Source: a virus
Virus record (IMG/VR): IMGVR_UViG_3300024561_000489
Coordinates: 1-41,750 of that record
DNA: 41,750 nt
Strand: one strand, 5' to 3'
Of this stretch, positions 5,966-12,171 are shown in pieces. Below the pieces are notes generated by a model, which had not been told where the DNA came from, ran no database searches, and worked only from the letters and a program-made list of their open reading frames with translations. Position numbers and translations under genes: made by a program. Positions within the stretch are counted from its first letter, which is position 1, and every line of letters starts with the position of its first letter.

Positions 5966-5998
5966 TTGACTTTGAAATGTCTGTGATTAGTATATAAT
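5966..5998 (+). promoter_or_regulatory. Sigma70-type early promoter
   Basis: TATAAT (5993-5998), or the overlapping TATATA (5991-5996), has TTGACT (5966-5971) and TTGAAA (5972-5977) as alternative -35 boxes. The upstream 60 bases are A+T rich. It would drive the run of small genes through gnd. Confidence 0.55.
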
Positions 5999-6018
5999 AG
6001 TATCACAGGGACAAACCT

Positions 6019-6168
6019 ATGGATCAGCACACCTATGATAATTGGGTGAAGATCAAGGCAACTTTTGAAGCCTCTGGCAACACTAATAATATGTTTTATT
6101 ATCGAGCATGTGAGATTTTAAAAACCCGAAAAGATCCTCTCGCAAAGTTTCTTGGAGACGAGAAATGA
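6019..6168 (+). CDS. Small hypothetical protein (49 aa)
   Basis: This ATG-initiated frame encodes 49 residues starting MDQHTYDNWVKIKATFEASG and ending in KFLGDEK. It is hydrophilic with one likely helix. The stop TGA overlaps the next start (ATGATG), and the promoter at 5966-5998 is 20 bases upstream, which supports expression. No family was recognised. Confidence 0.6.
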   Translation: MDQHTYDNWVKIKATFEASGNTNNMFYYRACEILKTRKDPLAKFLGDEK

Positions 6169-6368
6169 TGCACGAACAAGACGAATTTATTACACGTTCT
6201 GAAGTTCAGGAGATGATCGATGCAGCAATACGACGACACAACCGTAATGCTTCTATCATTAGTATGTGCGTCGGTTGGGTGGTTCTTGCTTTATTTGCTG
6301 AAGGACTTTTGAGACTTGTAGGGGTAATTCCTCCGTTGCTTCCATGGCTCAAAATCACTCTGAACTGA
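6165..6368 (+). CDS. Small single-pass membrane protein
   Basis: The 67-aa protein has a charged N-terminal half (residues 1-28) and a hydrophobic stretch (about 31-63, IISMCVGWVVLALFAEGLL...) likely to form one or two membrane segments. It overlaps the previous gene through ATGA and the next by 25 bases. A second in-frame ATG at 6168 is an equally possible start. The function is unknown. Confidence 0.65.
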   Translation: MMHEQDEFITRSEVQEMIDAAIRRHNRNASIISMCVGWVVLALFAEGLLRLVGVIPPLLPWLKITLN

Positions 6369-6634
6369 TTTTCTTGGTTCCTTGGTTTGTTCTTGTGGTG
6401 ATTGCACTTACAATGTTCGTGCAGGGTTGGATGATTATGAATGCTCATCATGGGTATTCTAAAAGTCCAAAAGTAAAACATCCAGAATTAAACGACGTTA
6501 AAGCAGGAGATCCTTTACTAGTGGTTAAATTCACCGAAGAAGACTTGCAAGAACTGCAACAAAGAATTATACAACAAAAAATGGATGAACTCTTTGAAGA
6601 ACCATCTACCTATGAGGACGAAGAAGATGATTAG
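6344..6634 (+). CDS. Membrane-anchored acidic hypothetical protein
   Basis: The 96-aa protein has an N-terminal membrane segment (residues 8-34, LIFLVPWFVLVVIALTMFV) followed by a cytoplasmic-type region. Its tail is strongly acidic (ELFEEPSTYEDEEDD). It overlaps the upstream gene by 25 bases and the following 31-codon frame by eight. The arrangement of tiny membrane genes immediately before gnd suggests one operon. Confidence 0.65.
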   Translation: MAQNHSELIFLVPWFVLVVIALTMFVQGWMIMNAHHGYSKSPKVKHPELNDVKAGDPLLVVKFTEEDLQELQQRIIQQKMDELFEEPSTYEDEEDD

Positions 6635-6722
6635 GTTAATATTCACTTCAATGACTTTGTTTGGTTCAATTGGACTTTTTATATATTGGGGACTTACGCA
6701 CGCATATCCAGAGGTTTTATGA
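6627..6722 (+). CDS. Mini membrane protein (31 aa)
   Basis: This short ATG frame encodes MIRLIFTSMTLFGSIGLFIY followed by WGLTHAYPEVL, one hydrophobic helix with a short polar tail. Its stop TGA overlaps the ATG of gnd (ATGA), and its start overlaps the previous gene's end. Such coupling supports translation, but the small size keeps confidence moderate. Confidence 0.45.
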   Translation: MIRLIFTSMTLFGSIGLFIYWGLTHAYPEVL

Positions 6723-7753
6723 AAGTAGGATTAATCGGTTTAGGAAGAATGGGCGAAGGTATGTCTCGCCGCATGATGAAATCGGGTATAGAGGTTTGGG
6801 GATATAGAAGAAATTATGAGAAAGCAAACGAAGCTTTTGAAAAGGGATTTGTTAATGGAATTACGACTGATATTGAAAGCCTTGTTAAAGTAGTTAAACA
6901 AAATAAAAACGGTAGACAACAACCAGGTATTTTTCAAATGGTTGTTCCATCCGAAACAGTAGAGGAAACGATCAATGAGTTACTACGATATTGTGGTGAA
7001 GGAGATATTATTATTGATCATGGCAATAGCAATTTTAAAGACAGTCGGAAAAGAGCAGAGCGTCTGGCAAAACTTGGTATCCAATATATTGATTGTGGTA
7101 CTAGCGGCGGTGTTTATGGTTTGGATCGTGGATACTGTCTTATGGTTGGTGGCGGAAATACTGCGGTCGCCACTTGTGCGAGGATTTTTGATGCCCTTGC
7201 CCCAGGAATCAACGCTGCCCCCAGGACTCAGTATGACTCGGATGTAACTTCTGCTGAGTTTGGTTGGTTACATTGTGGTGGTCCTGGTGCTGGACATTTT
7301 GTGAAGATGGTTCACAATGGAATTGAATATGGAATGATGCAGGCATATGCTGAAGGATTTAATATCTTAAAGAACGCAAATAACGGAGCACAGTATGTCA
7401 AAGAAGGAGATGCTGAAGTTGCTCCTATGGCAGACCCAGAAAGTTATTGTTACGACATTGATGTTGCTGAGGTGGCTGAGTTATGGCGTCGCGGTAGCGT
7501 GGTTGGTAGTTGGTTACTCGATCTTACTGCTGATGTGCTACGCAGGGATGGTAGCCTTAAACGCTTCTCTGGAGGAGTATCCGATAGCGGTGAGGGTCGT
7601 TGGACTGTTTCTGCCGCTGTGGACTTGGGGGTTCCCGCTCCTGTTATTACTACGGCACTATTTGAAAGATTTAACTCACGCAATCTCGGATCATTTGGAG
7701 CAAAAATCCTGAACGGAATGCGTTATATGTTTGGTGGTCATCATGTTAGGTAA
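6719..7753 (+). CDS. gnd: 6-phosphogluconate dehydrogenase, short type
   Basis: The 344-aa enzyme oxidatively decarboxylates 6-phosphogluconate to ribulose 5-phosphate, making NAD(P)H. Residues 4-12 contain the Rossmann GLIGLGRMG fingerprint. Further motifs are DHGNSNFKDS, DCGTSGGVYGLDRG, the substrate-binding GGPGAGHFVKMVHNGIEYGMMQ with the catalytic Lys, and a C-terminal FGGH. Its length fits the short (about 300-350 aa) Gnd class rather than the 470-aa form. The frame is open to a TTG at 6686, but the ATG at 6719 starts the Rossmann fold and is coupled to the upstream stop. gnd is a known cyanophage auxiliary gene diverting carbon to the pentose-phosphate pathway. Confidence 0.95.
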   Translation: MKVGLIGLGRMGEGMSRRMMKSGIEVWGYRRNYEKANEAFEKGFVNGITTDIESLVKVVKQNKNGRQQPGIFQMVVPSETVEETINELLRYCGEGDIIIDHGNSNFKDSRKRAERLAKLGIQYIDCGTSGGVYGLDRGYCLMVGGGNTAVATCARIFDALAPGINAAPRTQYDSDVTSAEFGWLHCGGPGAGHFVKMVHNGIEYGMMQAYAEGFNILKNANNGAQYVKEGDAEVAPMADPESYCYDIDVAEVAELWRRGSVVGSWLLDLTADVLRRDGSLKRFSGGVSDSGEGRWTVSAAVDLGVPAPVITTALFERFNSRNLGSFGAKILNGMRYMFGGHHVR

Positions 7754-7862
7754 AGCACTTATTTTTGTTGCTATTCCATTTGTATTATCTACACTCTATT
7801 TCGGAACAAGAGGCGGATACTATGACTCCAAAGACTATAAGGGAAATGGAACCGCACATTAG
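7743..7862 (+). CDS. Mini membrane protein (39 aa)
   Basis: The frame starts inside the last codons of gnd and encodes MLGKALIFVAIPFVLSTLYF, then a polar Gly/Tyr-rich tail ending NGTAH. It has one predicted membrane helix. It overlaps both gnd and the next gene's start, consistent with translational coupling. The function is unknown. Confidence 0.5.
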   Translation: MLGKALIFVAIPFVLSTLYFGTRGGYYDSKDYKGNGTAH

Positions 7863-8049
7863 GCAGAGATATTGGTTTGCAATGTCTGCCTTTTCAAGAA
7901 TGTATGGAGTAAAAACTGCTTCTAATGATATACATATTAAACAGTTCTGTATTGAATGGTCATATTGGGATTGTCAAGCTCCTTTACAGGGGCTTGACGA
8001 AGCAGACCAATACATGTATTATGAATACAAGAACTGGAGAGGAAGATGA
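7822..8049 (+). CDS. Small hypothetical protein, Trp/Tyr rich
   Basis: The 75-aa product begins MTPKTIREMEPHIRQRYWFA and contains WSYWDCQAP and a C-terminal YMYYEYKNWRGR. The ATG at 7822 has GAGGCGG upstream and is preferred over longer frame extensions. It overlaps the end of the preceding 39-aa frame, and its stop is coupled to the next ATG. No family was recognised. Confidence 0.6.
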   Translation: MTPKTIREMEPHIRQRYWFAMSAFSRMYGVKTASNDIHIKQFCIEWSYWDCQAPLQGLDEADQYMYYEYKNWRGR

Positions 8050-8162
8050 TTTTCCACTTGGTTGAAACCCTAGCAGCAAGTCCTTTCTTTCTTTTTCTTT
8101 GTGGATGTGGGTTGACAATCGTACCATTCGCTGGTATTATGTTTATACATAAAAACAAATAA
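8046..8162 (+). CDS. Mini membrane protein (38 aa)
   Basis: The ATG overlaps the preceding stop (ATGA). It encodes MIFHLVETLAASPFFLFLCG and continues hydrophobic to a basic end (IHKNK), one long membrane helix. The stop codon is immediately followed by base 1 of tRNA-Pro. Confidence 0.5.
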   Translation: MIFHLVETLAASPFFLFLCGCGLTIVPFAGIMFIHKNK

Positions 8163-8238
8163 CCGGATATCGCCTAACTTGGTCATGGCACCTGCTTTGG
8201 GAGCAGGAATAATTTCAGTTCAAATCTGAATATCCGGA
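8163..8238 (+). tRNA. tRNA-Pro (TGG)
   Basis: Acceptor CCGGATA pairs with TATCCGG (8231-8237). The anticodon stem is CCTGC/GCAGG with TGG at 8198-8200. The T-arm is TTCAG-TTCAAAT-CTGAA and the discriminator is A. It begins one base after the preceding stop codon. Confidence 0.92.
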
Positions 8239-8256
8239 CTCATAAAACTTCACTTT

Positions 8257-8487
8257 ATGAAAATGTATCCAGAACTTTCAGATCTCCAAAAGTTTACAGT
8301 TCAAGAGTTTCAAGAAGATTTTGACAACCTAATAGAAAGAGTAGAAAATGGTGAATCATTTGTCATTACTGACGGAGAAAGAAACGCAGTGATAGTTCCA
8401 TACAACGAAACCATAAAGTTTGCAGTAGAATCTAAAGTGGACGACGATGTGATACGAATACATACCGACCACGAAGAAGGTTGTTGA
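8257..8487 (+). CDS. Phd/YefM-like antitoxin-type protein
   Basis: The 76-aa protein has the prevent-host-death fold signature: FTVQEFQEDFDNLIERVENG, then ESFVITDGERNAVIVPYNE. Such proteins are DNA-binding antitoxins that autoregulate toxin-antitoxin operons. No toxin gene follows; the next features are a promoter and tRNAs. A solitary antitoxin could neutralise a host toxin or act as a repressor, possibly of the palindrome-bearing promoters nearby. The family call is by pattern. Confidence 0.72.
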   Translation: MKMYPELSDLQKFTVQEFQEDFDNLIERVENGESFVITDGERNAVIVPYNETIKFAVESKVDDDVIRIHTDHEEGC

Positions 8488-8519
8488 CACAGAGTTTCAG
8501 GTCCTCTATAATAGACCTG
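8484..8519 (+). promoter_or_regulatory. Consensus sigma70 promoter with palindrome
   Basis: TTGACA (8484-8489), a 17-bp spacer and TATAAT (8507-8512) match the consensus exactly. CAGGTC (8499-8504) and GACCTG (8514-8519) form an inverted repeat centred on the -10 box, a plausible operator. It drives the two following tRNAs. Confidence 0.85.
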
Positions 8520-8526
8520 AATTTAA

Positions 8527-8614
8527 GCGAGTGAGACTTGGTAGTCAGAGGAGTCTTATAAACTCTTTCCGCCAGATTAGCGGCTTTGAGGTGGTTCGAA
8601 TCCACCCACTCGTA
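8527..8614 (+). tRNA. Class II tRNA with anticodon TAT (identity uncertain)
   Basis: Acceptor GCGAGTG pairs with CACTCGT (first pair G-U), T-arm GGTGG-TTCGAAT-CCACC is canonical and the discriminator is A. The anticodon stem GGAGT/ACTCT presents the loop CTTATAA, hence anticodon TAT (8557-8559), the Ile AUA reader. A 23-nt variable region contains a CCGC/GCGG hairpin, a class II feature expected only in Leu, Ser and Tyr tRNAs. The D-arm is short. It may be a recoded Leu/Ser-type tRNA or a decayed gene. Confidence 0.7.
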
Positions 8615-8618
8615 CCTT

Positions 8619-8691
8619 GCTCCTTTAGCAATCTGGTGAATGCAGCGAACTCATAATTCGCCTGAGGCGTGTTCGATCCACGCAAGGAGCA
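8619..8691 (+). tRNA. tRNA-Met (CAT), or lysidine-type tRNA-Ile
   Basis: Acceptor GCTCCTT pairs with AAGGAGC (8684-8690). The anticodon stem GCGAA/TTCGC presents CTCATAA with CAT at 8652-8654. The T-arm is GCGTG-TTCGATC-CACGC and the discriminator is A. CAT could mean elongator Met or Ile2; sequence alone does not decide. Confidence 0.9.
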
Positions 8692-8692
8692 C

Positions 8693-8722
8693 TTGACAGA
8701 TTACCTGTCAAACCCTTATAAT
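8693..8722 (+). promoter_or_regulatory. Sigma70-type promoter with palindromic -35 region
   Basis: TTGACA (8693-8698), an 18-bp spacer and TATAAT (8717-8722) begin two bases after the tRNA-Met discriminator. TTGACAG (8693-8699) and CTGTCAA (8705-8711) form a 7-bp inverted repeat over the -35 box. Confidence 0.8.
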
Positions 8723-8744
8723 ACTAAGGTCAACATTCAAAACA

Positions 8745-8960
8745 ATGACTCTCACAGCAAAATTCAAGAAAGACGTTCAAACCCTTCGTGGTGCAGCAAA
8801 CGGTGACTTCTACCTTGATGTAAAGAATCCTAAACTCTATAAAAAGGTTCGTCGTTTTTATGAGAATGAGGGTGTAGTATTCTCTGGTGATCCACTGGAT
8901 GATTATGAGATGCTTATGGAATATGTTCTTGCTGATCTTGAATCCGTTGAAGTTGCATGA
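8745..8960 (+). CDS. Small hypothetical protein (71 aa)
   Basis: The hydrophilic protein begins MTLTAKFKKDVQTLRGAANG and has an acidic C-terminal helix (DDYEMLMEYVLADLESVEVA). It starts 23 bases after a consensus early promoter and overlaps the next gene by ATGA. It is of a type conserved in cyanophages, with unknown function. Confidence 0.7.
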   Translation: MTLTAKFKKDVQTLRGAANGDFYLDVKNPKLYKKVRRFYENEGVVFSGDPLDDYEMLMEYVLADLESVEVA

Positions 8961-9205
8961 CAACACGACTTCCTAAGGTTCTTTTGGAACGAGAAGGATA
9001 TCGCTTCGTAGAAGTTGGTATTCTTGAGATTAACGGTAAACCCGATTACCGTCTCCAAAAACAAAATGAGTACACCAAACGCTGGAATGACATTTATCTT
9101 TTTGATAATGTTCTACAATGCTCTACTGCAATGGAGGATATTGAATATGCTAAATGGTTGGACCCAGACCGTGTTCCTTGTTATGTGAAAGACGATGAAG
9201 ATTAA
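8957..9205 (+). CDS. Small hypothetical protein (82 aa)
   Basis: The ATG overlaps the previous stop. The product has a beta-rich first half (YRFVEVGILEINGKPDYRLQ) and an acidic end (YVKDDED). It is followed six bases later by the oxygenase gene, so the three genes form one early operon. No family was recognised. Confidence 0.7.
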   Translation: MTTRLPKVLLEREGYRFVEVGILEINGKPDYRLQKQNEYTKRWNDIYLFDNVLQCSTAMEDIEYAKWLDPDRVPCYVKDDED

Positions 9206-9210
9206 TTAAA

Positions 9211-9867
9211 ATGTTAAATCATATTGAACGAATAAAAATTTGTTCCGAAGTAGCTATTAAACTTTATTACGATTTTAATTTCGAATATAGTCTAAAAGCA
9301 AAAGCGGATGAGACAGTAGACTATTCTAAAAATCAAAAAGAACAAGTACCCTTAGAAAAAGGAGAAGCAACATCTACTGTTATACATAATATCAATGGGC
9401 AACCTCATACTTGGACAGAGAATAGGAAATACATTCAATTTTTGAATGCAAATATGCCTTACATTCTCAAAGAATTTGGTCTCTCCAATCAACCAATTGA
9501 AGTAGCAAATTCTTGGATTAATCGTCATTCTAAAGGGGGAAGAACTGTAGAACACAAGCATCAATTTGTTGATATTGTTGTTAGTTCTTACCTTCATTGT
9601 CCACCAAATAGTGGAAATCTCTTGATAAGAGATCCATTAGAATATCATAGGGCAAATGATGTCGTAGAATCTGCTTTCTCTAAACAAGTAAAATATCAGT
9701 ATCCTTGGATTGAAGTTCCTGTTAAAACAAATGAACTTGTAATCTTTCCTGGATGGGTAAATCACAAAACAGAAGAAAGCAATTCTGATTTTGATAGATA
9801 TGTTATGACTTTTAATCTCAAGTATATGCATGGTCCAATGATGGGTGAAAGTCCCGGGATGACTTAA
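9211..9867 (+). CDS. Putative 2OG-Fe(II) oxygenase
   Basis: The 218-aa protein shows the pattern of the short double-stranded beta-helix oxygenases. HKH (H115, H117) opens the core, SSYLHCPPNSGNLLIRDP follows, then LVIFPGWVNHKTEES with H185, and DFDRYVMTFNL with R196 as a likely 2-oxoglutarate ligand. These enzymes hydroxylate proteins, nucleic acids or small molecules, and they are common in cyanomyoviruses with unknown targets. It is the last clear gene of the operon from the promoter at 8693. Confidence 0.8.
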   Translation: MLNHIERIKICSEVAIKLYYDFNFEYSLKAKADETVDYSKNQKEQVPLEKGEATSTVIHNINGQPHTWTENRKYIQFLNANMPYILKEFGLSNQPIEVANSWINRHSKGGRTVEHKHQFVDIVVSSYLHCPPNSGNLLIRDPLEYHRANDVVESAFSKQVKYQYPWIEVPVKTNELVIFPGWVNHKTEESNSDFDRYVMTFNLKYMHGPMMGESPGMT

Positions 9868-9887
9868 AAAGCGCACTGGTCGGGAGC
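9850..9887 (+). repeat. Gene-end repeat module, copy 1
   Basis: This 38-base block spans the end of the oxygenase gene (final residues SPGMT) and its 3' flank. It matches a block at 10115-10151: AGTCC, GG, GACTTAAAA and ACTGGT are shared. Both copies lead to a downstream ATG 8-14 bases on. Confidence 0.5.
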
Positions 9888-9895
9888 AACCCCTT

Positions 9896-10132
9896 ATGGC
9901 AAAATCTGATCTACTTCGTTGGATTGGAAACATTCTCCTCATAATTGGTTATCAAACTATGCTATGGGGAGAATTTAAATATGGTTTAATGATAAAGGTT
10001 GTTGGAGGATTACTCACAGTACCCTTTGCTATTAAACTTAAACTTTGGGATGTACTATTCTTATGTGCATTCTTTGGTATTACCGAGATATCAAAGTTAA
10101 CCCAACTTTTCTTTAGTCCTGGAACGACTTAA
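9896..10132 (+). CDS. Small membrane protein (78 aa)
   Basis: The protein has two to three hydrophobic segments (WIGNILLIIGYQTMLW, IKVVGGLLTVPFAI and LWDVLFLCAFFGI). It ends SPGTT, echoing the SPGMT end of the upstream gene within a repeated DNA block. GGGAG is 9-13 bases upstream of the ATG. The function is unknown. Confidence 0.7.
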   Translation: MAKSDLLRWIGNILLIIGYQTMLWGEFKYGLMIKVVGGLLTVPFAIKLKLWDVLFLCAFFGITEISKLTQLFFSPGTT

Positions 10133-10151
10133 AACTTATACTGGTGGAGTC
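10115..10151 (+). repeat. Gene-end repeat module, copy 2
   Basis: This is the second copy of the block at 9850-9887, covering the end of the membrane protein gene and its 3' flank. Beyond the shared boxes, both copies are followed by an ACCC-TTATG-like stretch. Each contains a short hairpin of different sequence: GGG/CCC in copy 1 and GTCA/TGAC in copy 2. Confidence 0.5.
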
Positions 10152-10165
10152 AAAATGACCCTATT

Positions 10166-10261
10166 ATGAGTTTATTGCCTCTCTCAAGGGCAATTGGTGC
10201 GGATGGGACTCTCTCCCGCCTGGTTTCTTGCCTCCAGTCAAAGGGCAAGTGGCGAGCCTGA
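10166..10261 (+). CDS. Possible 31-aa peptide within a structured leader
   Basis: An ATG frame after repeat copy 2 would encode MSLLPLSRAIGADGTLSRLV and a basic tail. Its position mirrors the real gene after copy 1. The same bases form several hairpins, so the frame may be incidental to an RNA element. Confidence 0.2.
   Translation: MSLLPLSRAIGADGTLSRLVSCLQSKGKWRA
10174..10260 (+). ncRNA. Structured leader RNA before the glycan operon
   Basis: Two look-alike hairpins occur: ATTGCC (10174-10179)/GGCAAT (10189-10194) and CTTGCC (10227-10232)/GGCAAG (10244-10249), both with CAAG- or CAAAG-ended loops. Between them GGGA (10205-10208)/TCCC (10214-10217) can form, and CGCC (10217-10220) can instead pair with GGCG (10251-10254). 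An intrinsic terminator follows, then an epimerase gene. The wcaG RNA motif of cyanophages lies upstream of just such genes, so this is a candidate, not a confirmed match. Confidence 0.45.
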
Positions 10262-10270
10262 GTTACATAA

Positions 10271-10298
10271 GAGGAGTTGCATAAACTCCTCTTTTTTT
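10271..10298 (+). terminator. Rho-independent terminator or attenuator upstream of the glycan operon
   Basis: GAGGAGTT (10271-10278) pairs with AACTCCTC (10284-10291), followed by seven T. It ends 33 bases before the epimerase ATG. It may end the upstream operon or, with the structured leader, act as an attenuator. Confidence 0.88.
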
Positions 10299-10331
10299 GT
10301 ATACTATATACTAAGAGAAATTTATTGGTCT

Positions 10332-11444
10332 ATGAGTGAGTACAAGAAAACGGCACTTGTGTTAGGTGCTGGTGGCTTTATTGGAAGTCATATGGTAAGA
10401 AGATTAAAGTCTGAAGGTTATTGGGTGCGTGGTGTAGACCTCAAGTATCCAGAATTTTCAATTTCTGAAGCAGATGAATTCATTCAGGGAGACCTGAGGG
10501 ATATGAACTTTGTTCGCCGTGTTCTTGAATTTAAAGGAGAGCAAGGAAACTTTTATAACTCAGTTCCTTATCGATATATTCTACCCTTCCATGAAATCTA
10601 TCAGTTCGCTGCTGATATGGGCGGTGCAGGATTTGTTTTCACTGGAGAAAATGATGCTGATATTATGCACAACTCTGCAACCATCAACTTAAATGTTCTT
10701 GAAGCACAGCGTCAATTGAATGAAACTTTTGATGGTGTTGATAATGGCACCGCTTGTGTTCGCCCAGTATTAGATTATAAAACTAAAATTTTCTATTCTG
10801 GATCTGCTTGTATGTATCCAGAACATAATCAATTAGATCCAGACAATCCCGATTGTCGTGAAGAGTCCGCTTATCCTGCTAACCCAGATTCCGAGTATGG
10901 TTGGGAAAAACTCTTCTCAGAGAGACTCTTCTTCGCTTATCACCGCAACTATGGTATTCCTGTGCGGGTTGCTAGGTATCATAATATCTTTGGACCTGAA
11001 GGAACCTGGACTGGTGGTAGAGAAAAAGCACCCGCAGCAATCTGTCGTAAAGTTGCCTACCTTTCAGAGGAAGGTGGAACCATCGAGGTGTGGGGAGACG
11101 GGCTACAAACTCGTTCCTTCCTGTATATTGATGAATGCATCGAAGCAACCCGCAGAATGATGAATAGTGATTTCATCGGACCTGTTAATATTGGTTCCGA
11201 AGAAATGGTAACCATTAATCAACTCGTAGATACTGCTGCTAAAGTTGCAGGTAAAGTCGTAGAGAAGAATCATATTGATGGTCCTCTTGGAGTTCGTGGA
11301 CGCAATTCAAATAATGATTTGATTCGCGAAAAACTTGGTTGGGATTATTCACAGACTCTGGAAGAAGGTATCCGCAAGACTTATGAGTGGATTAATACGC
11401 AAATGAAAAAGGTGGAAGAGGTGAAAGGTGACAGTAAAGAATGA
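10332..11444 (+). CDS. GDP-mannose 3,5-epimerase-like NAD-dependent epimerase
   Basis: This 370-aa extended SDR has the Rossmann motif GAGGFIG (residues 12-18), catalytic Y189-x3-K193 (SEYGWEK) and a conserved SGSACMYPE segment. ADMGGAGFV, RYHNIFGPEGTW and GGREKAPAAICRK are strongly reminiscent of GDP-mannose 3,5-epimerase, which converts GDP-mannose to GDP-L-galactose. Nucleotide-sugar epimerases of the WcaG/Gal families are alternatives. It is the first gene of the glycan operon and the ATG at 10332 starts the Rossmann fold; upstream in-frame codons lie in the leader. The next gene overlaps it by 17 bases. Confidence 0.88.
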   Translation: MSEYKKTALVLGAGGFIGSHMVRRLKSEGYWVRGVDLKYPEFSISEADEFIQGDLRDMNFVRRVLEFKGEQGNFYNSVPYRYILPFHEIYQFAADMGGAGFVFTGENDADIMHNSATINLNVLEAQRQLNETFDGVDNGTACVRPVLDYKTKIFYSGSACMYPEHNQLDPDNPDCREESAYPANPDSEYGWEKLFSERLFFAYHRNYGIPVRVARYHNIFGPEGTWTGGREKAPAAICRKVAYLSEEGGTIEVWGDGLQTRSFLYIDECIEATRRMMNSDFIGPVNIGSEEMVTINQLVDTAAKVAGKVVEKNHIDGPLGVRGRNSNNDLIREKLGWDYSQTLEEGIRKTYEWINTQMKKVEEVKGDSKE

Positions 11445-12171
11445 TTTGGATATCGACTTTGATTATATTAATCAAAAACTTAAATCTGGACTAAAACTTA
11501 GAATTGATGTGGGTCTTTCCTGTGATATGGGAAGATCTAAACGATGGATTAATTTTATTGATGATGTTTTTGTTATTGGTATTGAACCCCACCCAGAAAA
11601 TTGTTCTTCCCTAAAGGAACTTTTAGTTAGAACAAGAGGTGGAGATAGATTCTATCTTATCGAAGCTGCAATTGATAATGTTGAAGAACCAACTACAAAA
11701 GAATTTTATGGATTTGGTTGGGATGTTTGGCCAAATAATCCAGGATGTTCTTCACTACTCAAACCAAAGGGTAGGTTTGAGAATTCTACAGAAAATGTGT
11801 ATAATGTGGATGTCATTTCTTTAAAGTCTATATTGGATAATATTGATTATGATGTAGTAGAAGTCTTAAAAACTGACACGCAGGGTAACGATCTTAATGT
11901 TATTAAGAGTCTTGGTGACCACATTAAAAATGTCGTCTTCATTGATTCTGAATATGATGAATCTGATGACTATGAAAATGCAAATACTGGTGGTGAGTTA
12001 GATGAATATTTGGTAGAAAATAATTTTAAAAAATATCAGATGATTCTTCAACCGACAAGAGATATGATGGTTGAAGATACGCGATATATGAACACTCTAA
12101 TAGAAGACATAGATAAGTATTCGGATGATTATACATTTGAATCTCATGAAGTTATGGTTGATGTAGAATGA
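11428..12171 (+). CDS. FkbM-type SAM-dependent methyltransferase
   Basis: The 247-aa protein starts at a GTG overlapping the epimerase end. LRIDVGLSCDMG (about residues 24-35) and IGIEPHPENCSSL (near residue 52) resemble SAM-binding motifs I and II. VEVLKTDTQGNDLNVIKSLG matches the K-D-[TV]-[EQ]-G-x-[ED] block typical of the FkbM family. These enzymes O-methylate sugars in polysaccharides. It lies between two epimerase genes, fitting glycan decoration. The GTG start is the best available because no ATG precedes the core. Confidence 0.82.
   Translation: MTVKNDLDIDFDYINQKLKSGLKLRIDVGLSCDMGRSKRWINFIDDVFVIGIEPHPENCSSLKELLVRTRGGDRFYLIEAAIDNVEEPTTKEFYGFGWDVWPNNPGCSSLLKPKGRFENSTENVYNVDVISLKSILDNIDYDVVEVLKTDTQGNDLNVIKSLGDHIKNVVFIDSEYDESDDYENANTGGELDEYLVENNFKKYQMILQPTRDMMVEDTRYMNTLIEDIDKYSDDYTFESHEVMVDVE

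Noticed and set aside
6975-7712. Hydrophobic frames inside gnd in another register
   Set aside because: They overlap clear gnd motifs completely and lack ribosome sites; out-of-frame reading commonly gives hydrophobic peptides.
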